A DNA stretch of 64,000 nucleotides, from contig JBANSL010000004.1 of the NCBI GenBank assembly GCA_037127255.1, forward strand, positions 15,693,967-15,757,966, read 5' to 3'. Position numbers and translations under genes: made by a program. Shown here in pieces: positions 50,746 to 61,589 of this stretch. The stretch is from Persicaria tinctoria. Its lineage: Eukaryota > Streptophyta > Magnoliopsida > Caryophyllales > Polygonaceae. Position 1 is the first letter of the stretch, and each line of letters opens with the position of its first letter. Below the pieces are notes generated by a model. The model saw only the letters and a program-made list of their open reading frames with translations. It made no database searches and was not told the DNA's origin.

Positions 50746-50836
50746 GATTTGAAAATTTTACACGCTAAGCAAATTTTACACGTTAAGGATATTTTACATT
50801 TTAAAGCTTCCCTATATATATATATATAATATAATA

Positions 50837-51072
50837 CTATATCCGTTCGGAAAAACTTGACACTTTACTATTCATGCACGCTTTTTTAGGAGCTAAAAAC
50901 TATATAAAATATCTATTTTTTTTATAAATTTTTTTAATAATTTTGTAGTTATTATTAATAAGTACAAACTTGTTAAAAAAATTTATAAAAAAATGAATAT
51001 TTTATATAGTTTTTATCGTTCTAAAAAAACGTGCATGAATAGTAAACAACAAGTTTTGCCGAACGGAGAGAG
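50837..51072. mobile_element. Stowaway MITE, second copy, inverted
   Basis: Flanked by TA (50835-50836 and 51073-51074). It begins CTATATCCGTTCGG and ends CCGAACGGAGAGAG. Internal sequence matches the reverse complement of 46648-46885 (CTTTACTATTCATGCACG, TAGGAGCTAAAAACTATATA). Confidence 0.85.
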
Positions 51073-52974
51073 TATAATATAATATAATATAATTTTCGAC
51101 ATTAAAAATGTAATTTTTTTTACCACAATACTAGATTCATTTTTCTCTACACATAAACATCCATTTTGAATATGTTTGACCATAATTTTGAAAAAAATTA
51201 TTTTCATTGCACACAATTTGTTTTAGTAAATAATTAAAATTTTCGTTGCATACAATTTAAAACAATACTATATTGATTTTTAATTAATTTTCTGTCAAAA
51301 TGATTAAAATTTTGAAAATTTATCTTGTATTTTTGGAATAATTTTTTTTAAATATTTTTAATCAATGAAATTGGTTGTTATGTAAGATTTATTTTTTAAA
51401 ATAATTACATACTCTAGTTTTTCCCATACTCTAGTCACTTTTAAATATAAAAATATTATAATGATATTTAAGTTATTTTTAAAAATAAAATAGTATTAAA
51501 ATAATATTTGGTAATGAAAAACGAATATAATAATACAATCGAGAATTGAAATAATTGTTGGGGAGGGATATATTTGTAAATTGAGATGGTATGAAAAGAT
51601 GAGTTTTGGGATGTTAGGGCTGCTATTGATAAAGTGGAAAAAATAAGAATGAAATGCTAGGATGATGTGACAGAAAGAGAAGAATAAAATATTAGTATTT
51701 CTAGTATCCTTTGATAAACATGGTCTTAGCAGCTACATGTTTGAGTGCAATTAACCCTTCAAAGCACCTTGACCGGAGGAAGTTGTCGTTATTTCTATTA
51801 AAAGTAAAACTCAAACTTACAAACTAGTATAACAAACAAGTAAGAGGTGGATCTTACAAATAATCAAGTATTCCTAAGTAAAGTGTATTTACCAATTAGT
51901 ACCAAAAGGGGGATTTTGGTGATGGAAGTGAAGAAAATAAACTATAAACAAGTTAGTTGAGATAGCAATTAAGAAAATAGTTTCATCTACAAATATCCAC
52001 TTTTGTTTGATTAGTTGATCATCGATTCTTCTTCAAGTTCTCTTTTCATCCTATTATTATTCCTGTCTCGATCTTGTGTAAATTACAAGTCCTACGAGTC
52101 CTAGTAACCCTTACTAATTAGAAAATTTTAACCCGATCAAGATTTAACATAATAGTAGCATTACGATTAAGGATTATCCAGGATACATGTAACGTACACC
52201 AAGCTACGAGTCAGTATTTAACATATAATTGATTCTCTACACACCATTTTAGTCCTACAAGTCCTAAAAAGGCATGCTTGCTACTAGGATTAAGATTTGC
52301 TATAAGAGGAATCTATGAAATCCTAGCAATAATCTCAACTAGTTGCACGGGTTAGAATAAATAAAAAATATTCGCAAAAGAATCAATATGAATTAATAGG
52401 AATAGAACGAGAATAGAAATCTCATAACTTTATCAAACCAAAGTTTCAATCCATAGACGAAACGAAAGAGTTTAGCACTCCATGGCCATGGAGGCTCCCC
52501 TCTAAGGTTCTCTCAATCGATAATCTCAAAGTGCATAAGTTCTCCCAAATAAAACCCTAAAATGTCCTTAAATAATCCTAAAAGAGTCGGCCAAATAATT
52601 CATCTAGAAACCCTAATTAAATAGATAAAATTATGTCAGTAGATTCGGCGTTGCAAAAGGCCGCAAGGCGGTCATACTGTTCACAGAAAATTTTCCCCTT
52701 CGAATTTGGTCTTAATGTCAACACGAAAGTTGTAGATCTCAGAAAGAGTTTTCCAACGCATGCTTATAATAGTCAATGAGACCACCAAGGCCTCCAAAAA
52801 GTGTGACACAAGTTCAGCTTGTCGGACAACATTTTTTCCTGATTTGTTCTTCACTTAGGCTCTTGAACTTTGATTCCGCTCCCATGCTCTTCACTTTTAT
52901 TCTTCCTCTTGACTCTTTCTCCATCCAAGAGCCTCCTCATTCCTCGCCGGATCCACATATACCTAAAATAATCC
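51073..52974. other. Unassigned, probably decayed transposon DNA
   Basis: AT-rich to 51700. CTTTGATAAACATGGTCTTAG at about 51710 resembles the terminus of a Harbinger-like MITE. 51780-52970 is of moderate composition with short repeated phrases (AGTCCTACGAGTCCTA, AGTCCTACAAGTCCTA). I find no coding domain and no matching left terminus. Confidence 0.35.
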
Positions 52975-53130
52975 ATAAACATTATTGACATTGAAGCGTT
53001 TTTTTTTAATTTGGAAGGATTTTGTATCTAGTCTTCAACGTTGTTTTGTTGCCTACTTCTGAAACGGTAATTTTGTTGCCTACTTCCACTGACATATTAG
53101 AGATATATTATGATACATATATTTTATGAT
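52975..53130. repeat. Second copy of the dispersed repeat at 43995-44160
   Basis: Same order of phrases as the copy upstream of the ABCG gene (AACATTATTGACATTGAAGC, TTGTTGCCTACTTC, ACATATTAGAGATATATTAT), with a small internal duplication of TTGTTGCCTACTTC here. Confidence 0.7.
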
Positions 53131-53257
53131 ATAATAAGTTTATAATTGTTAAAAAAATTTAATAAAAAAGTTAATATTTTATATAGTTTTTAACTCATAA
53201 TAAAAACAATGTGCATGAATAGTAAAAGCCCATGTATTTTTGGACGGAGGTAGTATG
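53131..53257. mobile_element. Truncated Stowaway MITE
   Basis: Only the right half remains: TATTTTATATAGTTTTTAAC, then GTGCATGAATAGTAAA and GGACGGAGGTAGTA. The left half is missing where the dispersed repeat begins. Confidence 0.7.
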
Positions 53258-54996
53258 AATGTTTGAATATTGAAGGTATATTAATCTTATTTTAATAACC
53301 TGCAATGCTTTTATATTTTATTTAGATTGATATTCATATACTATAATTTAACTCAAAAGCTTCAAAATGAGAGGTTATATTACTCATTTTGACAATTAAT
53401 TAGTTAAGAAGTTACGGAATTTTTTTTTTATCAGGTTATACATTATTATATGTTAAAAGTACGGTCCGGATAAATACATCACAAATCTTGCATGTTGAAA
53501 ACGACGTGCAAGGATGAAGTGGGTTAATTAATTAGAAAATAGTGCTAATTAATTAAAAAGTCCTGCACGTTGAAATGGACACATGCAATTAAAGAAGAGG
53601 ATTTACGGTGTATCTAACAACACCCTAAAAGTACAACAACCTACCTACTAATTTGCGGTGTATCTAACTCAATGTTTATCATATTTTTTTTACTATCCCA
53701 ATTTTGCTATTTTTTCCTTATGCTATTTCATGTATTTATTTATTTTTCTTATTTTAAATGGGAAAAAATGATGACATTTTTATTTTAAACCGACAATATT
53801 TTTTATCTTAAAAGTAATATTTTATCCTAAGATGATTTTTTTTTGTCGTATTATATAGAGTTTTACTACTAATTTAACCTAATTTAACCTAATAAAGTAA
53901 TGTTGCTATATTCCAAATCGACATCGCTCATATACTGTTGTGTTCGTCACTATATTACTATTATCTAGTATTTAACTCTTTTATCTATGTTTTGTAGTAT
54001 TAAACACGTGGTGTGTTATACAAATTTTTGTTATGTGTAATGTATTGTCACCACTAGCGTACTGCTATGTCCCACCCTCGGAAGTTTTGGCTCCGCACTG
54101 AGTACGTATTAAAGTTAGCCTGGATTCCCCACATTCTTTTAATCTCCATTGCTTTATATATACTTATATAGTTATAACGTTATACATGTTCGTCTTTGGA
54201 AGGGTTAGTTTTTAATATATAGTTGTTTGTTCGTCTTTTCTCTTATGGCTCGTTATATATGTTCTTATATATGTGCAATTCATGTTCCATGTTGTTTTGA
54301 TTTTTTTAAAATTTATACTATGGTTCATGCCATGCCGACGTACGTATTGCTTGCTGATTTTAATCTATTGTAATACCAAACTTTATATGAGTGCAATTCT
54401 TCTCGTCTGTGTTTTTTTTTGGGAGCCAAAAAGATGTCGTCCACCTTCCCTCTATCTATATCATAGTTTGAATTCCTTGATTTACTCCCAATTAAAGAAT
54501 ACATTGATTGCTCCTAATCAATACCAAGTCGAGTGTTTTGACTTAACGATAAATTTAATTACTCTCATTGCCTTAATTTCCCCAATTGATGAATTGGATT
54601 ATAACGGCTAGTTATTTTCATGTGTAATCCTCAATAACAATATTAGGCTCATCAAGAGCCCCTCACTCGGAAAATCATTGGATGACACTAGTTTCATTTC
54701 ACACTAGCCATTCTTTCCTAATACTCCCACCTCTATATAATTACAGATTACTATCTTAAATTAATTACCGGTTAATACTTTTTTTTTTTTTAAATTTGAC
54801 AGGGTCCCACCACCTTGCTTTAATTAATTCTTTAACACAAAAACGCAAATGGAGCAAAAAATATTTAATTCATTAAGCCAGCCAAAAATATTTCATTCAT
54901 TAAATTTTAAAATTATATTGGTGAAGTACACAAAAACTATACTCTGTATTTATTATAATTAAATTTAAATAAATATTGTATAATGAAAGAAAAATG
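53258..54996. other. Unassigned AT-rich spacer with one hAT-like terminus
   Basis: CGGAAGTTTTGGCTCCGCACTG at 54079-54100 resembles the right end of the hAT element at 36465-37052. No left partner was found. There is no gene; the open frame at 54273-54611 has no recognisable domain. Confidence 0.4.
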
Positions 54997-55457
54997 TAAG
55001 GGGTGGACATATATGGGAAAGGAAGGGTCGCCCCGTGTAATTTTTATGAGACGATTTTTTTTTAATCTCGTACCGACCTCATTCCTCGCGGGATGGGACG
55101 GGACAAGTCTTATCCCTCAAACTAGAATTATTATTGATATTGATGTGTTTTATTATTATATTTCTATTAAAACTTATTCTTCTAGATATATTTAATGTCC
55201 AAAAATTATAATTTTAATAATATCCTTTTCATTAGTTTTTATTTCCACTATTTTTTATTATTAATTCTCCAATTTCTCATATCCTTCTTCTTTGTTCATT
55301 ATCCAGTTTCATCTTTACATTATTAATTTATTGCGATGAAAATAAAAATGGCTAAAAAGATAATCAATATTCTTTTTATTTTTATCTCAAAAAGTGAGAA
55401 ATTTGTTAGAAGAACAAGTTCTTATACGAAAGAAGTATCTTTTTTTTTCTTTTGTAA

Positions 55458-56001
55458 TCTATATCTATATAAACTCTTAATTTAGAAGAGTTTAGGATGA
55501 TGTGTCAATCTTAGAGGCACTTTAGGAGTATTAACTAATCATTTTTATTTTCCCATTTTTCTTTAATTCTCATTTCTTCTTCTTTTTCCTTTAATTCTTT
55601 TTTTTTTTATTTTTTTTTTGGTGAGAAAGTGAGAGCAAGCTCTAAAAAAAAAACATTGAATTCAATCAAATATAACTATTAGGCTTAATCAAATTTATTT
55701 ACTAACTATTGGGCTTAATTCAAAACATTGAATATAACTATTGATTATGACACGTCACATTTAAACAATGTTATAATGATATTGATATTATTATTACTGA
55801 GTAATTTAAGATATCTATATTTATGTATTATATTTTACATAAGATTTTTAAAAATAACTTTCTGAAATAATTATATGATACATTTATTGTAAAGTTTTTT
55901 TATATGATTTTTATATTAAACATTTATTAATATTTTATAATATTTTTATATATAGTATTTTAGTTTTTAAAAAACGCGCCATGGCGCGGGAGTCGTACTA
56001 G
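55458..56001 (+). mobile_element. Short non-autonomous Helitron (544 bp)
   Basis: The 5' end is A|TCTATATCTATATAAACTC with GATGATGTGTCAATC further in. The 3' end is CTAG|T at 55998-56001. The 14-bp perfect palindrome CGCGCCATGGCGCG at 55975-55988 lies 9 bp before the CTAG, as expected for a Helitron terminator hairpin. Confidence 0.85.
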
Positions 56002-56269
56002 TTTACCTTAAACATGATTAGCAATTATAACTAAGTCAATGATAAAAAAAAAGTACGAAAGAAGTATCATTTTTGTACTAATTTTAATGATTTTTATAGA
56101 TAAAAAATATTTATTTTTAATGACATAATATTTTTTAGCAAAACATATCACTTCAATAATCAAATTAAATATTCACACACTTTATCACAAAATAAAATAA
56201 AACACAAAATTTATTTGAATGGTTATTGAATGGATTTTGTTTTAACAAGCATGTTTTCAAACACGTTGA

Positions 56270-56303
56270 GTTTGATTCATGCATAGCACGAGTAAAAGAC
56301 TAG
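56270..56303 (+). mobile_element. Helitron 3' terminus (5' end not located)
   Basis: TGCATAGCACGAGTAAAAGACTAG followed by T is a Helitron-style 3' end with a decayed hairpin. The shorter Helitron at 55458-56001 may lie inside this older one. Confidence 0.55.
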
Positions 56304-56455
56304 TTATATTATATTATATATGTGAGACAAGATTAGAATTTTGGGATGAGGAGTTGCCGTCTTGATCCTATCTCGAAAAAATTCACTATTTTTTCCCACG
56401 AAATTTCACTGGGATCAGGACGGGATTGGGATTTGCGGAATTTGTACCCACCCTT

Positions 56456-57711
56456 GAAAAAATATATAGGAAACATACTTACACAAAAACTTTATTGTGA
56501 TTTGTTGTGTTTCATGTCATTTTTCCTTATTTTTATTTGTGATATTTCTAAACTTTTATCTTGTTTTACGAGGTTTAGTCCATTTTTCAATACATCGATC
56601 TCTGTAGTTACCAAACAGTGTATTGTATGGTACTCCGTATGGACCGTATCTCAAATATTTTCCTTTGTAAAAAAAAACACTACTCTCCCTAATCCTCCAT
56701 CTCAAAATTTCAATAAGTGAATTAAAAAAATTTACCCTCTCCTTCTCAAAACAAACATAAATAGAGAATATGTTATTTGTAAACATTGAATACGATACAT
56801 ATAACTCTTGTAATAAGTTCACTTACGTTAAATGTTTGTAAATATGATTGATATTTCTAACCCAATACTCAATTATAATTTTATCGAAGAAAAAAAAAGT
56901 AAACTTTATTTACTTCATTTTCTTCTTTTGTGGATGAAGAATAGAATAAAGATTAATCATTCTCGTCTTATTATATTATGTGTATTCTAAACAAAAGAAA
57001 TGCATTTGGTTTTGTACAATTTTAAAAGCATAAAGAGAAATTTTATGCATGTTTTTGTTTACATAATAAGATGGTGGTTTTGTGCAAATTAGTTTTACAA
57101 ATAACGGATGGAAAATAAAAATCTTTTGAGTAATTTTAAAAATAACAAATCATTTCGTTCTAAATTTCTTGGAAATAACATGTGCATTTGCTAAATTTTA
57201 AAAATAAGGGTGGTCTTGTCACTTTTGTGTTAAATTTACGCAAATAATGGGTGGTTTGTGCAAAGTTAAAAGTAAATTTAATATAATTTTATACTTATTA
57301 TAAATTATAAAAAAAAATTATTAAAGTTTTAAAATAATGTTATACATATTAAGTATAAAATTATTTTTAAAAATTAATATAAAATTAATATTTTATAAAG
57401 TGTTTTAAAAATAATATTTTGTAGCATTTTTAAGTTTCCTATATACAATGTTCAAAGTCAAAACATATATTAGAATCATAGTTTACAATACAATAGTAAT
57501 ATAAGTGTTTAAAATATTAATTTTAGCCTAATTAATTTTACATTGGGAATATTAAAATAAAAGAAGAAAGAAAAAAACAGGCGTGGACAAAAAAAAGGAA
57601 ACAAAGAGTAGATGAATGAAACGGAAAGTAAAAAAAAAACCTTCCTTAAATATTATTAGTGTCAAATGACACTAGTGTAATAGAATCACTCTCTCCCCCT
57701 CACACACACAC
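56456..57711. other. Unassigned AT-rich spacer
   Basis: No coding. GTGTCAAATGACACTAGTG at 57660-57678 is a small palindrome. A CA run (57701-57710) precedes the LTR. Confidence 0.4.
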
Positions 57712-58084
57712 TGTGAAGACCCCAAGTTCCCTTTGTAAAGCTGCACAACACAGCTGATCCTAGAGTAAAATAAATGCTCCCTTCAATACCTTTCCATTCA
57801 ATGAACTCAAACCAAGCAAAATACCACAAACGGCAGAGCCATAAACCTGCCTTTGATGATCTCAAAACCCTACATTCCATCAGGTGACGGCTCAAGTTTA
57901 TATAGTACACGGAGCTCACTGATCACGTGCAATTCATGCCTTGGAGGCTTATTACAATATTGTCCGGAATGTAGCAGGAGAATTACATGAATGACACCAA
58001 GCTAGGAGGCAACCTAAAGCTAAGGAAAAGATCTGACAGTGAAAGAAATGCCAGAAACAATAGCAAACAATGGCTTATTCTTCA
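57712..58084 (-). repeat. Copia 3' LTR
   Basis: On the plus strand it runs from TGTGAAGACCCC to TTATTCTTCA (TG...CA, 373 bp). A polypurine tract (GAGGAGGGGATA on the minus strand) lies next to its inner end at 58085-58096. A TATA box (TATATAAACTTGAG, minus strand) lies near 57900. The matching 5' LTR is not in the window. Confidence 0.8.
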
Positions 58085-58097
58085 TATCCCCTCCTCA

Positions 58098-58450
58098 AGT
58101 TAGACGTGTGCTAAAGCCAACAAGTCCCAACTTGCAAGAGAAGAATATGTGAGGTTTCTCTCCAAGAGGTTTTGTAAAGATATCTGCTAATTGAATTCAT
58201 GTTCTCACATGTTGAGGATGTATAAATCCAATCAACAAATACTGTTTGATGAAGTGGCGGTCAATCTTAAGGTGTTTAGTTCTCTCATGAAACACCGGGT
58301 TCTCAGCAATATGAATTGTTGCTTTGTTATCACAGTAAAGAGGTATAGGCAATGGAAATGTAATTTTCAGTGTACTAAGCACTCCTTCAATCCAAATCAA
58401 CTCACTTGTAGTGGCGGACATACTTCTGTATTCAACTTATGCAGAAGACT
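58098..58450 (-). pseudogene. Copia RNase H end, cut by a CACTA element
   Basis: The minus-strand frame starts at the CACTA junction: EYRSMSATTSELIWIEGVLS, YCDNKATIHIAENPVFHERT and KHLKIDRHFIKQYL. It continues after the ATG-frame stop as QEQIADIFTKPLG-like residues towards 58100. The order and spacing are those of a Copia C-terminus followed by polypurine tract and LTR. Confidence 0.85.
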
Positions 58451-58700
58451 CACTACTAGAATACTGCAATTAGACATCATGTCATTTAAGTCTGTCAAGA
58501 AATCAACAGATGTTAAATTTATCTATGACATCGGTTATTTTTTTTGTGATGTCTAAATTAGTATAGACGTTGGTCAAATATTTGGACAGATGTGAAACTA
58601 TTAATTCCGAAAAAACCAAAATGCGCGCTCTATGCGAAAAAGGCGGAATCCAAACACTTAGAAAAAAAATTCGGAGCCCGGGCCCCAAATTTTGGAGGTA
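58451..58700 (+). mobile_element. CACTA (En/Spm) element, 5' terminus
   Basis: CACTACTAGAATACTGCAATTAG is a typical CACTA terminal inverted repeat start, directly inside the Copia RNase H frame. Subterminal motifs follow (TAGACATC, TAGACGTTGG, ATGACATCGG). I did not find the other terminus in the window, so the gene debris to the right may lie inside this element. Confidence 0.75.
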
Positions 58701-58840
58701 ATGTTAACACTTTCAAAATTTTGACTTTTCTTTTTCCAATAACTTTTAACACTTAGAAAATAATGGACCATTTTTCTTACTTTTCTAAAATTTAACACAA
58801 AGTAATTCTATCCTCTTCTATCTCCCATTCTCCCCTCACG

Positions 58841-59418
58841 TTCAATCTGCTCTAAACTCCATCGAGCTTCCTATTTCCAGAACGAACCAAACCCCTAAAA
58901 CCGAATTTCTTCCTCTCTCGCCAGATCCAAGCTTCCCCTTGCCAGCTCCGGCGACCGGCGTTCGGTGCTGCCTCCCTTCTCCGGCCATCACCGACTCTAA
59001 GGAATCGCAAAAATGGATGGGAGTTGAAACCCTAAATCGCCGACGAGGTATCCGACATTCCAACCTATTTGTTTGGATTCATTTGTTTCCTATCGTCATT
59101 CTGATTTGGTTTCTTGTTTAATTTCACATTCAATCTGCTCTAAACTCCCTCGAGCTTCCTCTCTCCAGAACGAACAAAACCCCCAAGTCATCTTCCTCTC
59201 TCGCCAGATCCAAGCTTCCACTTACTAGCTCCGACGACCGATGTTCAGTGCTGCCTCACTTCTCCGGCCATCACTGACTCTAAGGAATCGCGAAAATGGA
59301 TGGGAGTTGAAACCTTAAATCGCCGACGAGGTATCCGACATTACAACCTATATATTTGGCTTCATTTGTTTCCCATCTTCATTCTAATTTGGTTTCTTGT
59401 TAATTTTACATTCAATCA
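58841..59418 (+). repeat. 288-bp tandem duplication of a leader-like sequence
   Basis: TTCAATCTGCTCTAAACTCC begins copies at 58841 and 59129. A third, short copy begins at 59411. Each full copy contains CTCTCGCCAGATCCAAGCTTC, CGGCCATCAC and ATGGATGGGAGTTGAAACC, then a possible splice donor GAGGTATCCGAC. The composition looks like plant 5' UTR and first exon. Confidence 0.85.
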
Positions 59419-60739
59419 GCTCTAAAGCTCTAACCCTTGGTCTACCTCTCTCCAGATCCGAGCCACCTACCAAACCTCTAACTCATCTTCTCCTCGTCCG
59501 ACCATCATCGTTCAGTGCTGCTACTTACATCATTCAGTGCTGCTACTTACGCTGGAGGTAATCTGTTTATCATTTATCGAGCTTGAATCCCTCAAATCCT
59601 TGGGCTGAATTGGCTTAACCTTTGATATTCATAATTTGCTAAATTCGAAACCATAAATCTGCGTTTATTTGGCCTTTGATTTTCTTTGATTTTGATGTGT
59701 TCGTGTGGGTTTTGATTTGGACGGTGATTTGAGAAATAAGGGATGATACTGAGAAGTGTTTTCGAAGAAACCTTATGTCTGTGAACAAGAACATTCATCA
59801 GTTGGTTTTGTTATTATTAACCACTGTAGAATTAGGTTTATGTCCGCGGGTGATAACTGGTAAGATTTGATTGTGATTCATTTTGCTGGGCTGAAGGCGG
59901 TGGGTGTGACTAGGGAGTGTTGCTTACCTTTTTTCTATTTCAATAAGAATCTGAGTGGCTCCATCGATTTGTATCAGATTCATTGCCAAATGCAACTGTA
60001 AGCGAGTGAGTTTGTGTTATGGTACTGTATTAATCATCAGATTTATGGCTTGTGCATCTCTTCAACAGTTTTGTAAGGTGTTTATTTTTGCAATCATCAG
60101 ATTCTTAGTTTTAGCGTTTATATTACCTACGAAATTGGAGTATTTATGTGCTGGATTTTTTTCATCTTGGGCGGCAATTTAGATTATGAAATTTTGAGTT
60201 TGTTATGTTTGTGGCCTTTAAAGACTATTGGTACTGTATTAATCACACAATTTTGATTGTCGTAACCTCTTCTGGTATCGTCCATCTGAATCTGCACTCC
60301 TAGCAGTTTCATCTGTGTACATAAACAACTTCATATATACTCCATCTGGATTTCTCTAATCCTTTCTTTGTCTTTAAAACCCATGCGAAGTAGGTATATT
60401 GTGGTGGATAATTTCTGACTTCTATGTCAGTTGATTTGTGCAAGAGTGGTTTTAAGGATTTGGAATGGAATACTCAGATGATTGGATCTGCATTGCTAGC
60501 AGTTTCTTTATCTTCTGTTTGAAGATAAAACCTCCAATTGAAATCACTCCTGATGGTTTATGTTGATGATATGTTAGGATGTGATCTAAAACATGAACAA
60601 CAGATCGATGCGGAAGCAGTATACAAGAATTTTGTCCTCAGAGTAAGTTCGAAGCTGTTCCAATGGGTCAGTAAAAATGGTCTTTTCATTCAACACCAAA
60701 CCTGTGATTTGATTTAAGATTTGTTTACATAAACTGCAG
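59419..60739 (+). other. Intron-like sequence between the duplicated leader and the pseudogene
   Basis: T-rich, with intron-like composition. A possible short exon ends at 60652 (TTTTGTCCTCAGA|GTAAGT), but its frame does not join cleanly. No domain is visible. Confidence 0.4.
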
Positions 60740-61589
60740 GACATGGCAGCCAGGAGCCCAAATCTAAGGTTTCAAAAAGCTCTAAACAAGAGACTGTAAG
60801 CAAAACCTCATTATATTCAATCATCTTCTACTTAGCACTTTCATCTGTGTACATTAACAACTTCCCATGACACAAATGTTATATGTTTGTTCAAGTGAGA
60901 ACAAGAAATGTGCACTTTAAGCAAAACCTCAAGAAGCCTGAGACTACTGACCTAAAGAAAGCTACCAAAGGATAATTGTGCGGTGCAAGAGCTGGCAAGA
61001 GAGTGGTTGGAAACACGAAAACCCGAGAAGAGAATGAGAAGAAGTCCTCTAAACATGTTAACAGTAAGATCAAAGGAATTTCACAGAAAAAGGATGAAAC
61101 TAAATCTGTGCTTTGTGAAGTTGGACCTGGACATATCTCTAGTAAGCGGATGGACATGAATACTGCAGAAAGAAGCTGTTCTTCTGGACCATGTTCCGAA
61201 TCAGCAAAACCGGATCATGGTGAAGCTTAAGGCACTACCATTGCTTCTTCAGAAAATGAAACTCCAAAAACTGGCACGATTTCTTTGCAAGACACTACTG
61301 AGGAAAGGGTTTTAGTAGAAACTGAGAATTCGGGAATGGGAGCTAAAATAATCAAAGTCAACCACAGTAATGCAGGGAGTGGAAATGATCAAAATCCAAG
61401 CAGTGATGAAAAGGAAAATGCCCCAATTTGTGACATCAATAGGTATGTCCCAAATGTTTATCTTGGTTGCCTTGTTTTATAAAAGAGAACTCATTTTCTT
61501 GAGCCTACTTTTACAGGGATTTCACTGCCAACGGCCAATCAGAAGGAGATCACGGTGTTAAGCCTGAAGCAACATCCAAGAAAACTAAG
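60740..61589 (+). pseudogene. Lys/Ser-rich nuclear-type protein, multi-exon, with two in-frame stops
   Basis: Three putative exons keep compatible phases: 60740-60795 (HGSQEPKSKVSKSSKQET), 60922-61442 and 61517-61589. The middle one reads KKPETTDLKKATKG-stop-LCGARAGKR, then IKGISQKKDETKSV, HGEA-stop-GTTIASSENE and SSDEKENAPICDINR. The last reads DFTANGQSEGDHGVKPEATS. The two TAA codons are at 60973-60975 and 61228-61230. Splice sites are GT-AG. The composition is basic, hydrophilic and disordered. I do not recognise the family. Either it is a recent pseudogene, or the exon model is wrong around the stops. Confidence 0.5.

Larger units (their letters stand above)
48536..50812. mobile_element. 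Long-TIR DNA transposon, MULE-like, inserted in TA repeats
   Basis: Left end: GGGTTTACTTCAAATGTAAA (48536) with TGTAAAAT motifs. The right end, read as complement from 50812, is GGGAAGCTTTAAAATGTAAA. About 60 bp of these ends pair with roughly 75% identity. Both ends abut TA runs, which hides the target duplication. The interior carries a 21-bp minisatellite, a tRNA-like segment, a 160-bp array and a GC-rich patch, and no transposase. The left end also exists at about 47782 because of the tandem duplication. Confidence 0.65.
54998..56455. mobile_element. hAT-type GGGAC element, second copy, invaded by Helitrons
   Basis: The left end AAGGGGTGGACAT and right end TGTACCCACCCTT are decayed forms of the inverted repeats seen at 29252-30514. 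GGGATGGGACGGGAC (about 55090) and GGGATCAGGACGGGATTGGG (about 56411) are the same subterminal motifs. The flanks gaaaaatg and gaaaaaat are a rough target duplication. The centre is mostly occupied by other insertions. Confidence 0.7.

Noticed and set aside
50259..50747. Pro/Arg-rich proteins on both strands
   Set aside because: GC-rich DNA opens frames in several phases at once. I see no domain, and it lies within a long-TIR element.
51780..52970. Organelle DNA insertion (NUPT/NUMT)
   Set aside because: The composition differs from the neighbours, but I could not match it to any plastid or mitochondrial gene.
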